Shown here: one piece after another, positions 1 through 13,814 of the stretch
How positions within the stretch are numbered: the stretch's first letter is position 1
How the letters are laid out: every line of letters starts with the position of its first letter
Origin: Diogma glabrata
Taxonomy: Eukaryota; Arthropoda; Insecta; Diptera; Cylindrotomidae
Direction: 5' to 3'
DNA length: 64,000 bases
Assembly (NCBI GenBank): GCA_963693315.1
Contig: OY856188.1
Location: 245,997,926 to 246,061,925 of the forward strand
Made by a program: the position numbers and the translations under genes
Notes under the pieces: model-generated
What the model saw: the letters and a program-made list of their open reading frames with translations, nothing else
What the model was told of the DNA's origin: nothing
The model's database searches: none

Positions 1-282
1 GAATAAAATTATCTCTTCACCATTATATTGGAATGGTAACTTAACATTTCTGTTCGTTAGTCCTCCTTTTCCAGCATTAATAACGAATCCATTTGACCTC
101 ATAAAGTCTATTTCCAGGATCACTTCATCCACAATGTCAACTACCACCACTTCATGTTGAAAGGGAGTATTCTCGATGTCTTTGTTGACAATCTTGTCTT
201 TAATACTTATACTTTTCCCAGTTGCCGTCTGCATTCGGTATCTCTCCGCCGGCTTTATTTTCCTTTTCACAACAACTGCCGT
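1..282 (-). pseudogene. Ty3/Gypsy retropepsin fragment, cut by the window edge
   Basis: Read on the minus strand, this stretch is open for about 90 codons into the window edge. It contains MQTATGKSISIKDK, then a hydrophobic HEVVVVDIVDEVILEIDFMR block and a FVINAGKGGL tail. That order (ATG turn, strand pair, I-L-x-x-D-F-L/M-x-x-x-G) is the C-terminal half of the retroviral-type aspartic protease of Gypsy retrotransposons. The catalytic DTG would lie upstream, but the sequence there (around 260-300) is not clearly recognisable, so the element is probably decayed. Reverse transcriptase would lie beyond position 1 if the element continues. A host retropepsin-like gene is possible but less likely in this context. 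Confidence 0.7.
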
Positions 283-509
283 TTAACTGGTTTATTTTAA
301 CTTAATTTAGGTTCATTTCAATTTAATTTAAGTTTTGCGACACTATTTCCATCGGCTTTTATAACCGGCGTCTATTATTCTTTAAGACGTTGCTGCGTAG
401 GCGATGCTGTTCCTGCTTTTTTCTTATATCTTTCTCTGGTGATGCGCAACATGGATACGCAGCTAACTTAAAACTTTGGATATATCTCGTTTTTTTCGGT
501 TGAACTTAT

Positions 510-788
510 CTAGTATTCATCTATCAACCCGATAATCGTTATATCACCTCCGTACTTAATCAGAATCTTAACGATGTTAGTTTGGTCATAGCTTAAACTG
601 GATAACATGAGAAGCATCTCAATTCCAGTATACTACCCATATTAGGTTTGCCTTATTGCCATTAGGGGTGAATCGTAGGTTTTGTCACGAAACATAATCA
701 TCGTTGAATCCAAAAGAGTCGCTCTCAACATTATTCCCCCAGACTCCGGTGCGAATTCATACACAATTATGTTAGGCAAAGGTGAGAG
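510..788 (-). pseudogene. Unassigned broken reading frame, faintly ankyrin-like
   Basis: A minus-strand frame of about 92 codons with two internal stops. The readable segments include YEFAPESGGIMLRATLLD, FRDKTYDSPLMAIRQ and YDQTNIVKILIKYGGDI. The pattern DSPLMAIR followed by NIVKILIKYGGDI resembles the TPL-xx-A and IVkxLIxxGAD signatures of ankyrin repeats, but only weakly and over at most two repeats. It lies in the same orientation as the protease fragment and the Cys-rich frame nearby. I cannot say whether the three belong to one element. It could also be chance, so the function is left open. Confidence 0.25.
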
Positions 789-1097
789 TTAGATTTTCCA
801 TAACACACATTGAGTAAAATTAAAGTAGGAACCACAGTCCATAGTCTCCAAGCGACAACCATAACCCTGTAGCTACTTCGGATTGATGTATCGGTTAAAG
901 TTGCAATGCCTTGCATTCCGGTTACCAGTTCTCTCTTCCCAACAAGTACCAGCGCCTTTGCAGTTGTAAGTGTTAATAACCTTTAAACTAAACTCATTTA
1001 ACTCGTAGATTGAGACCTAATTATAGTCGATAAGGGACGTTACTACTTACTTCTGTAACAATTCTCCATTTATCATCTTTTTTATTCATGCAACTCA

Positions 1098-1268
1098 TTA
1101 CTTATATCCACTCAGATCATAACATTTGGCCGTTATAGCGCTGTTCTGTGGAAACTCTATTTGATAATCTTCCATGTACTTACTGACCATTGACGTGACC
1201 TGATTTGCTCGATGCGATGTGAGTTGCAGGGGTATGTCTACTAGCTTTAGCTCTCTTTCTGTTGCTAT
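1098..1268 (-). other. Short open frame (56 codons), unrecognised
   Basis: This minus-strand frame starts right after a stop codon, 16 bp beyond the end of the Cys-rich frame. It reads through ERELKLVDIPLQLTSH, VSKYMEDYQIEFPQNS and AITAKCYDLSGYK before a stop. The balanced composition, in DNA that is otherwise poor in long frames, hints that it was once coding. It may be the continuation of the neighbouring Cys-rich frame after a frameshift. No family is recognised. Confidence 0.2.
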
Positions 1269-1284
1269 CTACAAAACGGTAAAT

Positions 1285-1629
1285 TTAACTTTTTCGTTTC
1301 CACACTGTCCTCCACACCATGTTTAACCCAACTACCAACAGAATTATAATTACCAGGCCAGGGCTCAAGAATGAAGAAGAACATCTGTAAATTATCTCAT
1401 CATTTAAACACGCATCACAGCCTTGGCACTCAAATTTCAAAATTGTGTCATCCGAGCAATTCGCGCATTTAAACTCTGTTAGCCTTTGCCCCTTTGCCTG
1501 TAAATCTATATACAACGTCTCTTTACAACGTGTACAATTATACCCTTTGCATTCAACTTTTTGATAAAAAAATTTGTATCGGACAAACTGGTCATTGTTT
1601 TTATAGTCGTTTCTTGGAACATTGATCAC
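1285..1629 (-). CDS. Cys-rich protein fragment with C-terminal membrane segment
   Basis: An open minus-strand frame of 114 codons following an in-frame stop. There is no upstream ATG in frame (the first codon of the frame as given is GTG), so it is probably the 3' part of a longer gene. It has CxxxxCxxC and CxxC pairs (residues about 27-35 and 55-58), another C-Q-G-C-D-A-C cluster near residue 70, then a hydrophobic span of about 20 residues (PGLVIIILLVVGLNMVW), and it ends in a short basic tail KRKS. This is the shape of the end of a type I membrane protein: Cys-rich ectodomain, anchor, short cytosolic tail. Env-like proteins of insect retroelements have such ends, but no specific family is recognised and a cellular origin is possible. 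Confidence 0.35.
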   Translation of the reverse strand: MINVPRNDYKNNDQFVRYKFFYQKVECKGYNCTRCKETLYIDLQAKGQRLTEFKCANCSDDTILKFECQGCDACLNDEIIYRCSSSFLSPGLVIIILLVVGLNMVWRTVWKRKS

Positions 1630-2436
1630 ATTTGACTGTCAGATGTTTGCATTTACGAAAATTTTTTATAAAAACAATATCTAAATTTTTTCTCATTTTA
1701 TAGTTTTTGATATTTTTATAACAATGTACCACGAACACAACTGTCATTCAGTCATAACTTTAATATATAATGTCAAAATTTTAAAGTGTTCTTTTAATAT
1801 GTCGTTATTGAATATTTTTCCGCTATAGTTATTATATGTTACAAAAACTTTTACATAAACTAACTAAAACTTTTCCAACTGGTTTAACATTGATAACATA
1901 AGTTTTAAATTATATTAAATATTTCATGCAAATATATTATAATTTGTACTTAATAGTTACGAAATGGTGGTTTTGCTTTCAAACGTTTGTATTTTTTCCT
2001 AGTGAAACTCAACGATAAAAGTTTTAATTGAATTTAAAAGTAATTAACAAATTTTTTTATGATGTCGAGCTAGAAAATTTACTTTTGAGGAAACTCAATA
2101 GCGTATCTTAGTCAACTGATTTCTATCAAATCATTGCAGTTATAGTTCCTAAGATAAATTTAATATTAATTACCCAAAACCATTATCATGTTTAAAACTT
2201 TATCTTGATGGAGGAAACAAATTTTAATTAACATTTTTTATAAGTTTTGCATTTTTTTTTGTTTAATTAAAAATGTATCGTATTTTTTTGTAAATCACAA
2301 AAAAAAAATATTTATTTGAGCTATAGACAAACGAAAAACAAAAAAGCTCCAAACACAAGTAAAACTTTTTCGTTTGGTATCGAATCAATATACAAATAAA
2401 AACCACAACAAAAACTTTAGATAATTGAAGTTCACT
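1630..2436. other. AT-rich spacer, nothing recognised
   Basis: About 800 bp of A/T-rich DNA with homopolymer runs. I see no coding frame, repeat partner or structured RNA here. Confidence 0.5.
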
Positions 2437-2440
2437 TTAA

Positions 2441-2875
2441 TGCATTTTTCATGTTTTTTGGTGAAAATTCAAAACCGAAAATAATGAATATTATAAACAA
2501 AAAATGTTTATAAACAAGTAATATATTGATAAACGAAACCAAAAGGGAGTAAAAGTAATGACGTTCTACTTTCGAACATAAATGGTAGTTTTGGAATAAC
2601 CTTAGACGTGTAGCCAAATTCTGCAACCGTGAAGCGGTGAAGTGTTAAAAATTTCTTCGTTTCTTTTCATTAAAAAACTTATCACTTCACCGCTTCACAG
2701 TTACAGAATTTGGCTGCTGGATAGGTTTTAGTCCCTTAACTATCGTTTTTTTTAAGAATCAGGCGGTCGTGGAAATTTTTCAAAAATTTGTTTACAAATG
2801 TTGTATCAATCGATCGGGCTTAGCCGTCTCCCGAAAACTTTATGAAATTGTGGTGGTAGGACCCAACCCCACCCC
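2441..2875 (+). repeat. Copy 1 of TTAA-associated repeat, 3' end replaced
   Basis: It begins with TGCATTTTTC directly after TTAA (2437-2440) and is almost identical to 3402-3837. The core holds a long imperfect hairpin. CCAAATTCTGCAACCGTGAA (from about 2614) pairs with TTCACCGCTTCACAGTTACA (from about 2686) around a loop of about 40 bp. Unlike copy 2 it lacks the terminal GAAAAATGCA and runs into a second repeat at about 2876. Confidence 0.7.
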
Positions 2876-3397
2876 CTATACACCCTCTTTAAGTTTAACC
2901 ATTTAAAAATCTACATAAAATAATTGGGAAGAAATAAAAAAAATTTAATGGCACCATTATCTTTTATTCAGACCAGCGCAACTTTAAAGTCCAAAAATTT
3001 CTTTGCATCCCCACCCCCAAAAAACCCCGTGGGGGGGGGGGGGGTTGACACACTAAATGAGTGACATATGTCATGTGGGGTATCGTTAGAATTAGAACTT
3101 CATAACAAACACAATTCCCCATATTACCCCCTGATCGGTGACATTACTATTTTTTGCTCTCAAGGGGGTACCCTTATTGTAGAAAAAAATATTTTTTTTG
3201 CATGTCATGTTTGGTGTCGATTTCAATATAATCGGGGATGCTGAGTTCAATGATGATGATATATATGTGGGCTGGACTCGGGATAGTCCTAAAAGGGGTG
3301 GAGGTTGGGGGGTCGGTTATAAAAAATATCGAAATTATCGACATAATAAAAATTGGGGTCGGACTCAGGGTAGTCCAATAATAGGGGGGTTGGGGGG
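2876..3397. repeat. Interspersed repeat between the two MITE copies
   Basis: A segment between the two TTAA repeats, with G-rich and C-rich runs (for example a long G run near 3031). Together with the end of copy 1 (from about 2740) it is repeated in inverted orientation at 6985-7563. The shared landmarks are the GTGCCATTA motif, a GGTACCCCCTTG-type motif and a CATGACATGCA motif. No coding content. Confidence 0.65.
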
Positions 3398-3401
3398 TTA
3401 A

Positions 3402-3852
3402 TGCATTTTTCAAGTTTTTTGGTGAAAATTCAAAACCGAAAATAATGAATATTATAAGCAAAAAATGTTTTATAACAAGTAATATATTGATAAACGAAAC
3501 CAAAAGAGAGTAAAAGTAATGACGTTCTACTTTCGAACATAAATGGTAGTTTTGGAATAACCTTAGACCTGTAGCCAAATTCTGCAACCGTGAAGCGGTG
3601 AAGTGTTAAAAATTTCTTCGTTTCTTTTCATTACAAAATTTATCACTTCACCGCTTCACAGTTACAGAATTTGGCTGCTGGATAGGTTTTAGTCCCTTAA
3701 CTATCGTTTTTTTAAGAATCAGGCAGTCGCGAAAATTTTTCAAAAATTTGTTTACAAATGTTGTATCAAACAATCGGGCTTAGCCGTCTCCCGAAAACTT
3801 TATGAAATTGTGGTGGTAGGACCCAACCCCACCCTTTTACACGAAAAATGCA
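3402..3852. mobile_element. 451-bp MITE with TTAA target duplications (piggyBac-like)
   Basis: The ends are TGCATTTTTC (3402-3411) and its exact complement GAAAAATGCA (3843-3852). They are flanked by TTAA at 3398-3401 and 3853-3856. The TTAA duplication is the signature of piggyBac-superfamily integration. The TIR itself is only 10 bp and does not begin with the usual CCC, so the superfamily is an inference. The interior holds the same hairpin as copy 1. Its right TTAA supplies the stop codon that ends the adjacent gag frame, so it landed in that retrotransposon. Confidence 0.65.
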
Positions 3853-4494
3853 TTAAAGAACTAGTTCTGAAAGATTGAGCTCACTTGAACTGGCATTATT
3901 TCTGTAGTTGCCAGATAAATTTTGCGAAGAAGTTTGTTCAACAATATTGCAAAATGGATTTGTGATAGGATTTTTTAAACCCCATATATCATCAGCTTTT
4001 GTTTGTAATTGCGAAATATCTTGGTCTTGCATAGAAACAATTATTGACGCTATGTAGTCTGGTAATTTATTAATCCATAATTGTTTTAAAAGACTTTTAT
4101 TGATAGCGGTAGATTCACCCGCGACCTGTTCCATCTGTCTGTAAAACCGTGATGGACACTCATTACCAATTTGGACGGTTTGAACTAAGCTATTAATTTT
4201 ACGAGCTTCCGATTCCTCTAGTCTACTAATAATTTTATTTTTGAGAGTATCGTATTTATCAGTAATCGGAGGATTCAATATCACATCGCTAATAAGCTCA
4301 CTAGCACTATAATCAATATGTCTGATTATGTGATCGAATCGTGATTGATCTCTAGTAATTTTAGAAGAATCCATAATGCTTTCAGCATGTTTAAACCATA
4401 CGCGAGGATTTTTTTGGCCAAAATGGTGGCAAGGCTGAAGAAACAGCCGCAACTGAACATGCTGTCTCATTTTTGGTTTTATTTTCATTATCAC
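3853..4494 (-). pseudogene. gag: Ty3/Gypsy Gag capsid fragment, truncated by MITE
   Basis: This minus-strand frame encodes 213 residues. It contains the capsid-like order NPRVWFKHAES (about residues 29-39), SRFDHIIRHI, then VILNPPITDKYDTLKNKIIS, SEARKINSLVQ, CPSRFYRQM and LLKQLWINKLPDYI. This is the hallmark helical layout of the Gag capsid in one common arthropod Gypsy lineage, where Gag packages the element RNA into cytoplasmic particles. The frame stops at the TTAA of the neighbouring MITE, so the C-terminal nucleocapsid (zinc knuckle) is missing. No protease or reverse transcriptase follows; the DNA on both sides is unrelated. The start ATG lies close to a (TA)n tract that probably marks the other breakpoint. 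Confidence 0.8.
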
Positions 4495-4583
4495 TCATTT
4501 TGTGTATGTAATTGATATTAAAAGGATTAAAGACAACAAAAAAGAAAAATAATTACTCTAAAAAAAAAAATCTTTTGTTTAAG

Positions 4584-5920
<1,337 letters not shown>

Positions 5921-6459
5921 TCTATCTATCTATCTTCTATCTACATAGCTATATATGATAAATAAAAATGTAAATGTTCGTTGGTTCAAAATAGGCAATC
6001 TAGGAATGTACTGGATCGATTCTCTTGAAATTTGGACACAATGTTGCATTCAGAAAGTTTATTATATAGTTTTTTTTAGCGATATGTGTTTCATATAGGA
6101 ATGTAAGCTGTCGACAAGCACAAGTGTCCCTCACCTGCATTAATCTCAATTCAATCTGTTTATGGTCGAGTTTCACTTAAAGACTTAATTTAATCGATTA
6201 GTTATGTATGGGTGATCTGATCACCCATATATAGTTTTGTCCAATTTATCAACCATATTTTCTGATTACCAGTTAATTGTATAACCACTCCAGTGTCCAG
6301 TGTTATTGTGTAACCAGTGTATTTATGTTTGTTAATGACTTTGTATAACAACACTTTGACCTAAATGGAAGTAGTGCTAACCACTAGACCATTCAACACA
6401 TGTATACATACATTTATATACATACGGTCATAAAAATGTTCTATTTCATTTTTGCTCAT
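5921..6459. other. Non-coding stretch between Helitron repeat and Rep relic
   Basis: It includes a CTAT-type short microsatellite (about 5917-5945) and a sequence near 5985-6040 (TGTACTGGATCGATTCTC followed by TGAAATTTGG) of the same style as the upstream repeats. Nothing coding is recognised. Confidence 0.4.
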
Positions 6460-6919
6460 TGCATGGAAATTGGCTCTATTGTATATTTTACCAAATACTT
6501 CCACACGGAATGGGATTTTGATAATTTGTTTGAAAACCAGATTGCAAAAAACGATTTTGTGCATTTGTTCAAAACAGCAGTTGACATGATGTATGTGATA
6601 CATATATAAGTTTCAATAGGTCAGGTTGACAAAACGCCTGCTTGAGGACATATGAGAAGATTAAATGCTCAAACAATAAACGAAGTGACAATTAATAAAG
6701 TCGGCAATAAATTTCAAGCGGGATATATTTTTGTCAATAAAAGAGGGATTAATGATCCGAGGGGAAGATTTCCACATTTGGGAATGCCATCAATTGTTTC
6801 ACCAATACATGGTAGATATGTATGCAAAAACATTCGAAACAGAACGTTTAATATTCATTCGATTAAATCAAACCAAGTTTTTGTCTGAAGCACCAGTATA
6901 TTTGCGAGAGCCAATTTAA
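6460..6919 (+). pseudogene. Helitron replicase (Helitron_like_N) relic
   Basis: Several plus-strand frames join into one recognisable order: VHLFKTAVDMM (about 6555-6590), then DKTPA, stop, GHMRRLNAQTINEVTINKVG (6630-6705), then after a frame change EDFHIWECHQLFHQYMVDMY (about 6760) and ERLIFIRLNQTKFLSE (about 6840). These are the consecutive landmarks of the N-terminal Helitron domain that precedes the HUH rolling-circle nuclease. That nuclease nicks DNA to start transposition. Stops, frameshifts and a missing downstream Rep/helicase show it is dead. It is cut off at about 6920 by an inserted repeat. It fits the Helitron-type 5' end and tandem repeats at 4785-5920. Confidence 0.8.
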
Positions 6920-6984
6920 TATGACGGTTATTCACAACTAACGCACACACACAAAATCAACGCACACACACAAAATTTATAACC

Positions 6985-7563
6985 AACCCCCAGCCTCCAC
7001 CCACTTTTGGTCCATCCCGAGCCCGGCCCCTATTTTTATCATCATTATTGAACTCAGCATCCCCGATTATATTGAAATCGACACCAAACATGACATGCAA
7101 AAAAAAATTTTTTTCTACGATAAAGGTACCCCCTTGGGAGTGAAAAATGGTTATGTCACCGATCAGGAGGTAATATAAGGGATTGTATTTGTTATAAAAT
7201 TTCGATTCTAACGATACCACACACGACATATTTTACTCATTTAATGTGTCGACCCCACCCATGGGGTTGGTTGGGGGTAGACGTTCAAACCAACTGTGGA
7301 CTTAAAAGTTGCACCGGTCTGAAAAAAAGATAATGGTGCCATTAAATTCTTAAATGTTTATCTCTTCCCATTTATTTTATATAGATTTTTAAATGGTTAA
7401 ACTTAAAGAGGGTGTATAGGGGGTGGGGGTGGGTTCTACCACCTCAGTTTCATAAAATTTTTAGCAGACGGCCAAGCCCGATCGATTGATACCAAAATCA
7501 CAAAATCGAGTCAAAAAAATTTCCAAAACCACGTTTTCTGCCCGATTCTTAAAAAAAACGATA
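6985..7563 (-). repeat. Inverted copy of the 2740-3330 repeat
   Basis: The reverse complement matches about 2740-3330 over almost 600 bp with scattered substitutions and indels. The match ends at CGATA (7559-7563), exactly where a TA-flanked element begins. No gene. Confidence 0.75.
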
Positions 7564-9524
7564 AGGTAAGTGTACCATATTACGTGTTATTAAGGTTTTT
7601 CTCATTTTAAAATTAATTTAAAATTATTGAGGCAACAGTAAAAATATATAAAGTAGCATATTATAATTATATAGCTGTTTTGTTTACCATTTTGTGCATC
7701 AAAAAGTTTTAAAATTTGGTGTAGTAGCATTTATTAATGCTTCAAATGACCTCTGCATTGTCTCTAACTCCGTGTTAAAAAATTGACGATGTAACTAATT
7801 CCGTGTTAGTGCGTCCCTAATTCCGTGATATTTAAAAAAATACCAATTTTGTATTTTAAAGAGTTGGACAGAAAATAATATTGTTTGTAAAACAATTGAT
7901 TTATTTTTAACATATAACAATTATCTACGATTAATTTTGTCATTTTGAAAATACATAAATAGTTTAGTTCAGTTAGACAATACATACATTTAGTTAGAAA
8001 ATACATAAATAGTAGTTTTATTCGATAAGCTCATAAACTTACAATTTTTTTAAATAAGCATAAATAGTTTGTCTATCTGGCTGGTCAGATGTTTGGACAG
8101 CAAAAACTAGTGCGCCTGATCACTGGAGTGTTGGTAGTGTCAACAGCGTCATAAATAGACTTATCTGCTTATAAATCGTTTAGTTTAATAAACAATGAGT
8201 TGAACATAAAACATTAAACTCAAACTTTCACGTTAAGTAAATGACATTATTATTCTACTTTGTGTTTAACAAATTTGATGTCATTACGAACCAAATCTTC
8301 AACTGCGTTGCTGCACTTTAGTCGAGCATTTACTACGAATCAGATCATTTCAGTGTAGAAGCAACAAAAACAGCACTAGCCTGAATGCAGTTGAGCTCAT
8401 GGTTATGATTTTATAGTATTACAATAAATGCTAAATATATTTCACAACATGCCAAAAATGTTATTGTTATATTGTGATATATTATATTCTTCATGCCCTA
8501 GCATCCACATTTTTTGTAAGTTTTGATATTTAGATAGGAAATCGAATAGAGACAAACAACTATAAAATAAAAAAATTGAGCTTGACTTTTCTCCATTTTC
8601 TTGAAACTTTGGTAATCGATAGTATAATAAACAAAATTAAAATTAATACGTTTTTTATTTTGTTTATCTTTTCTGTAGTTCTGAGACACGGTGGCTCGAA
8701 ATTAGTTAAGAAATTTAGAGGCAAGCAAAGCATGAAGTTGAATTGTTTTCAAACGGGTTACCCGATCTTAATAATTTTTTTTGAAAGGAACTAGGTAAGG
8801 CTTCATAAAAATACTGCATTAACCAAAAAATTTGTATTTTGATATTGGTGTTTTTAATTTTAATTTTGCCTAAAAAGTATATTTTTCCATTTATTTCCTT
8901 ATATTTTAAAGATTTATTCTTTACCTAAATCATACTAAAATTACAAACAAGCTTGTTTTAAACGTATTATTACCTTTTTGATTTTTAAGGTACTATTAGG
9001 TATACTGAAAAGGTTTGCTTATTTTACATGCAACTTTTAAATTTTAATATTTTAAAAATGTTATTTTCAATAATCCAAAAGTATGTTTGCCAGACGTGTC
9101 ATATTTTTTGTTAGTAAATATTCAAATGGGCCGTTCTCTTCAACAAAACAAAACGCCTTTCTGTAATTTGAGTATGTTTTGGGTTAAAAGCTAATCTTTA
9201 GAAAATCTTAAAAAATAAAATGAGATTCTTTTAAATTTCGCCATCTTTAAAAATTAAATTTTTCGAAAATTAAAACTGAAAAATTTCATCTAAAATAAAC
9301 AAAGAACTTTTCAGTATGACTTTTTTATAAAGCCTTATTTATTTCATTTTAAGCAAAAAAAAGTTCATAGAATTGGTACACTTGTTGTTAGTAAATGGCA
9401 CAAGGTACAAAGAATTTTTAAAATAATAATTAATAATATATTCAAATAACAATTGTCGATAATTTAAGTGATTTATTGTTATCAAAACATTAAAATATAC
9501 ATAAATAAAAAAATTTATTTATTT

Positions 9525-10645
<1,121 letters not shown>

Positions 10646-10799
10646 ATACATATTTATTTTTTAAATTTTATAATTATTAAATGTTTATAATCACTTATAT
10701 AAAAATTTTTTATACCCTCCATGATGACCCGCAAGGTTGAAATATTGGGAAAAATTTGAAAAATTAAATAGTCATTAATTAATCCGATTTTTAAGAAAC

Positions 10800-10861
10800 A
10801 TTTTTTTAATTATTTACTTATTTGTTAACTTATTTATTTGTTTATTTATATATTTATTTGC

Positions 10862-10896
<35 letters not shown>

Positions 10897-11033
10897 TTCA
10901 GTCATTTATTTATTTATTTATTTATTTATTTATTTGTTTATTTATTCATTTATTTATTTATTTATTTTTTTATTTATTTATTCATTTGTTTATTTATTTA
11001 TTTATTTATGTATTTATTTATTTAATTATTAAT

Positions 11034-11088
<55 letters not shown>

Positions 11089-11205
11089 TTGATTAATTTA
11101 TTTATTTTTTTATTTATTTCGTTATTTATTTATTTATTTATTTATTTATTATTTATTTATTATTTATTTATTTATTTGTCTATTTACTAATTCGTTTATT
11201 TATTA
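10800..11205 (+). repeat. (TTTA)n microsatellite, about 400 bp
   Basis: Degenerate TTTA tetranucleotide repeats with TTTG, TTCA and TTAA variants. The Leu/Ile/Tyr/Phe-rich frames are artefacts. Confidence 0.97.
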
Positions 11206-11614
11206 ATATAGATAGCTGTGCTAATACATTCATATATAAGTTTCAGAATACAAAAATTGAAAAGCAATTAAAACGAAAATAGAGAAAAAACAGCTTCGAA
11301 CAGATATAGTAGCGTTAATCAGCTTTATTTAGTATCTGTGAAACTTTTAAAATTTATTCAAATCGGTAAATAGGTTCGAGCACTATTTAAGCTTGCCTTA
11401 TTTATTAAATTTTTAACAAATTTCTTTTAATACTAACGGTTACGGAAGTTTTAATGCAATCGTATATGGTCGGATTCACAACTTTGGCGTCATGATTCAA
11501 TTTTCCATCTTTTTATAATCCAGAAGAAGACTCATTGAATTTATGCAGTAGATTACTTTGAGGTGTTTTTAGTATTTATGAAAATAATGTATGCATATAA
11601 TAATGCTTTTAATG

Positions 11615-11910
11615 AATAAAAAATTCAAATGCCTCTTTTCTCAGCCTGATTTATTTAAATATTAATTTTTAGTCAATTAATTATTTTTATTGTGGCGTTG
11701 TGGCATTATCAATGGTATCATAATTATTTTTAAAAAAAATAGCTGATACACTTCATTATGTCATTTTTTGAAAAATAATTATGATACCCTTGATAATGCC
11801 ACAATTGGCAAAATATTGTGATTAGTTTAAAACTAATTAATTGAATATAAATTAATATTTAAATAAAATCAGGCTGAGAAAAGGTGCAATTGAATTTTTT
11901 ATTTGAAAAT
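11615..11910. mobile_element. Palindromic MITE, about 295 bp
   Basis: The left arm (AAAATTCAAATG, CTCTTTTCTCAGCCTGATTT) pairs with the right arm (AAATCAGGCTGAGAAAAGG, CAATTGAATTTTTTATT). The pairing continues through matching ATTATGATACC/GGTATCATAAT segments to a short centre near 11755. The whole unit could fold into one hairpin. Target duplications are not clear. Confidence 0.75.
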
Positions 11911-12149
11911 CAAAGAAATATTTAGTATTCCAGCCAATTTACAAACAACTATAACAAAATGCTTTTAATAATTATAATAGCAATTTATACAAAATATTGT
12001 CTGAAGTCTTTCTTTAACAACTGCAGCTCTATTACAACCTTCTTATATCTATGCTTTTAATGGCTTTTATGCACAAACTTCTGCCGATATAAGTATATCA
12101 AAAGCTGAAATTTCACATGCCATCATGCGATAAAAGCGTCAAGATACGT

Positions 12150-13115
12150 CAAAAATACACGTCCTGAATTGCTGATAATATCAATTATTTTGATCTTATA
12201 GCCTGTGTTTTATTTTAAATTCATAAATCATACCTTGATTTACTGGTCGAGGAAAACTTGCTGTTTGAGACTGGCTCCAAGTTATTGTAAAAATAAATTG
12301 TTAAAATGTTAAATCTGATAAAACTGGACTATTAATGCTTCAAGTCGTCAAACTGACAAATAACCCGTAATTAGGGAAGGTAAAAATTTGTTGACCCTAA
12401 TTCCGTGTTAGTAAGATACAGCCTATTATAAAAATAAGCGAATTATTTTTATTTGGAATGTGTTGTAATAATCATGAACTTTAAATTCATGATAACAAAA
12501 TTTAAAATACACGACTGAATTAAAACAGAGGATGATTTAACGAAACTATTGAGGGGACCAGATTTTCTTCTTATCAATGAAAATTTGACATCTACTAATC
12601 CTAATTCTAGCAATTTGGCTAAAAAAACATAGACCCGAAATTAGCTCCGACACATTTTTAAAGTGTTCTTTATTTTTAAAAATTACATATTTATTTAATA
12701 GATAATTACTTTTGATATGAAATACAAAATAAATTTGTTTAACAATTTCCTGATTCCGTGCTAAGAACGTAATTACGGACATTTAAAATAAATTATGAAC
12801 GTAATTCCGTTTGTCGAAAACTCGCTTGTTTTAATACGTAAAATGTACAAAATCAGTATTCTATTAACGTTAGTCGTTTAATATAATCCTTTGTGGATTA
12901 AACAAAAAAGAATATTTTGCTGAAAATACATAACGATAAATTTTTATAATCTTAAGAAAATGTTAATAATTCCTTAACCTTTTCCATAGAAAATTGTCTC
13001 AAACAGCAAGTTTTTGTCAACCAATTAATCAAGGTATGATTTATAAAATTAAATCAAAAATACTGGCAAGAAAATCAAAATAAATGATTCTCAGCAATTC
13101 AGAGCGTGTATCATG
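12150..13115. repeat. Inverted repeat pair (~120-bp arms)
   Basis: The arm at 12150-12275 (CTGAATTGCTGA, AATCATACCTTGATT, AACTTGCTGTTTGAGAC) is found inverted at about 12990-13115. Between them is AT-rich DNA with two copies of the AATTCCGTG-type motif and no convincing frame. It lies inside the larger TA-flanked element. Confidence 0.6.
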
Positions 13116-13319
13116 ATCTAAAATTTTTCAGAAAAGCTTAAATTTATCTTATTTTAAAGATTTTTATGGAATAGCACGGCATAATGTACTAGCCCGTAAT
13201 ATTGTACACTTACCTTAGTTAAATAATAATGTAAGAGATTTTAACTCCATTTTAAAATCAGGTCAACAACGTTGTAATGCTCAATCCAACAAAAACTTAT
13301 AGTCCAGGCAACGAATGCT

Positions 13320-13700
13320 CAAAAAAAGGTATAGAGGGAAATGCTTCGAACTCAATTTTTGACTTCGTAACCTTGTTTGGACTAGTTAGGAGGTGAACAT
13401 ATCAAAAGTTCCCTTCCGTAGCTCTTAGAAGGGGGTTTTAAAGGGAGGGGGTTTTAGGGAGGGGGTTTTAAAGATTAATTTTTCGGTTTTTTGCTAATAT
13501 CTCGAAAACTATGCGTCCTACCTACATGACCTCTCTATAAAAAATGAGAGCTGATTAAATTTTCTACTAGTTTTACTCAGACAAGTTTTTTGATATCTTG
13601 TATAGGCCAATTTTGGCATGCTGGGGACTATTTTTGCAGCCACACTTTGCGTCGCACAGACTTTCGTGAAATGGCCTAAAATCATTTTCAGGATATCGTC
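13320..13700. repeat. Left arm of CXC-carrying palindrome
   Basis: This arm matches 16270-16910 in inverted orientation. Landmarks are GACTAGTTAGGAGGTGAAC, CATATCAAAAGT, a GTCCTAC motif beside CATGACC, and GTGAAATGGCC/CATTTTCAGGA at the inner edge. The inner part is coding for a CXC-domain relic. Confidence 0.75.
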
Positions 13701-13766
13701 CGGTTCAACTGCTAACTCACTGTGCACTGGGACCAAGTACTTGTTCTCAATCTTCCACCCATTCAT
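13518..13766 (-). pseudogene. TSO1/Tesmin-type CXC domain relic (left arm)
   Basis: The minus strand reads GWKIENKYLVPVHSELAVEP, DDILKMI, then a frameshift near 13660. In the next frame it reads SLCDAKCGCKNSPQHAKIGL. The order (GW-x-K, a proline/acidic linker, DxLLxxI, then C-x-x-x-C-x-C) is the same as in the better-preserved gene at 60893-61680. CXC domains are Cys-rich DNA-binding modules. Here the Cys clusters are mutated and only the C-terminal third of the gene is left. It reads towards the outer edge of the palindrome. Confidence 0.6.
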
Positions 13767-13814
13767 CTGAGGAGGCAGATTTATTTATTTATTTATTTAT
13801 AGCTCCGTAACAAT

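Noticed and set aside
2432..3587. Two near-identical frames starting MQNLAT
   Set aside because: They are parts of the repeated TTAA MITE; the second runs through the hairpin and an unrelated repeat.
10822..11032. Leu/Ile/Tyr/Phe-rich frames resembling a membrane protein
   Set aside because: They are translations of the TTTA microsatellite.
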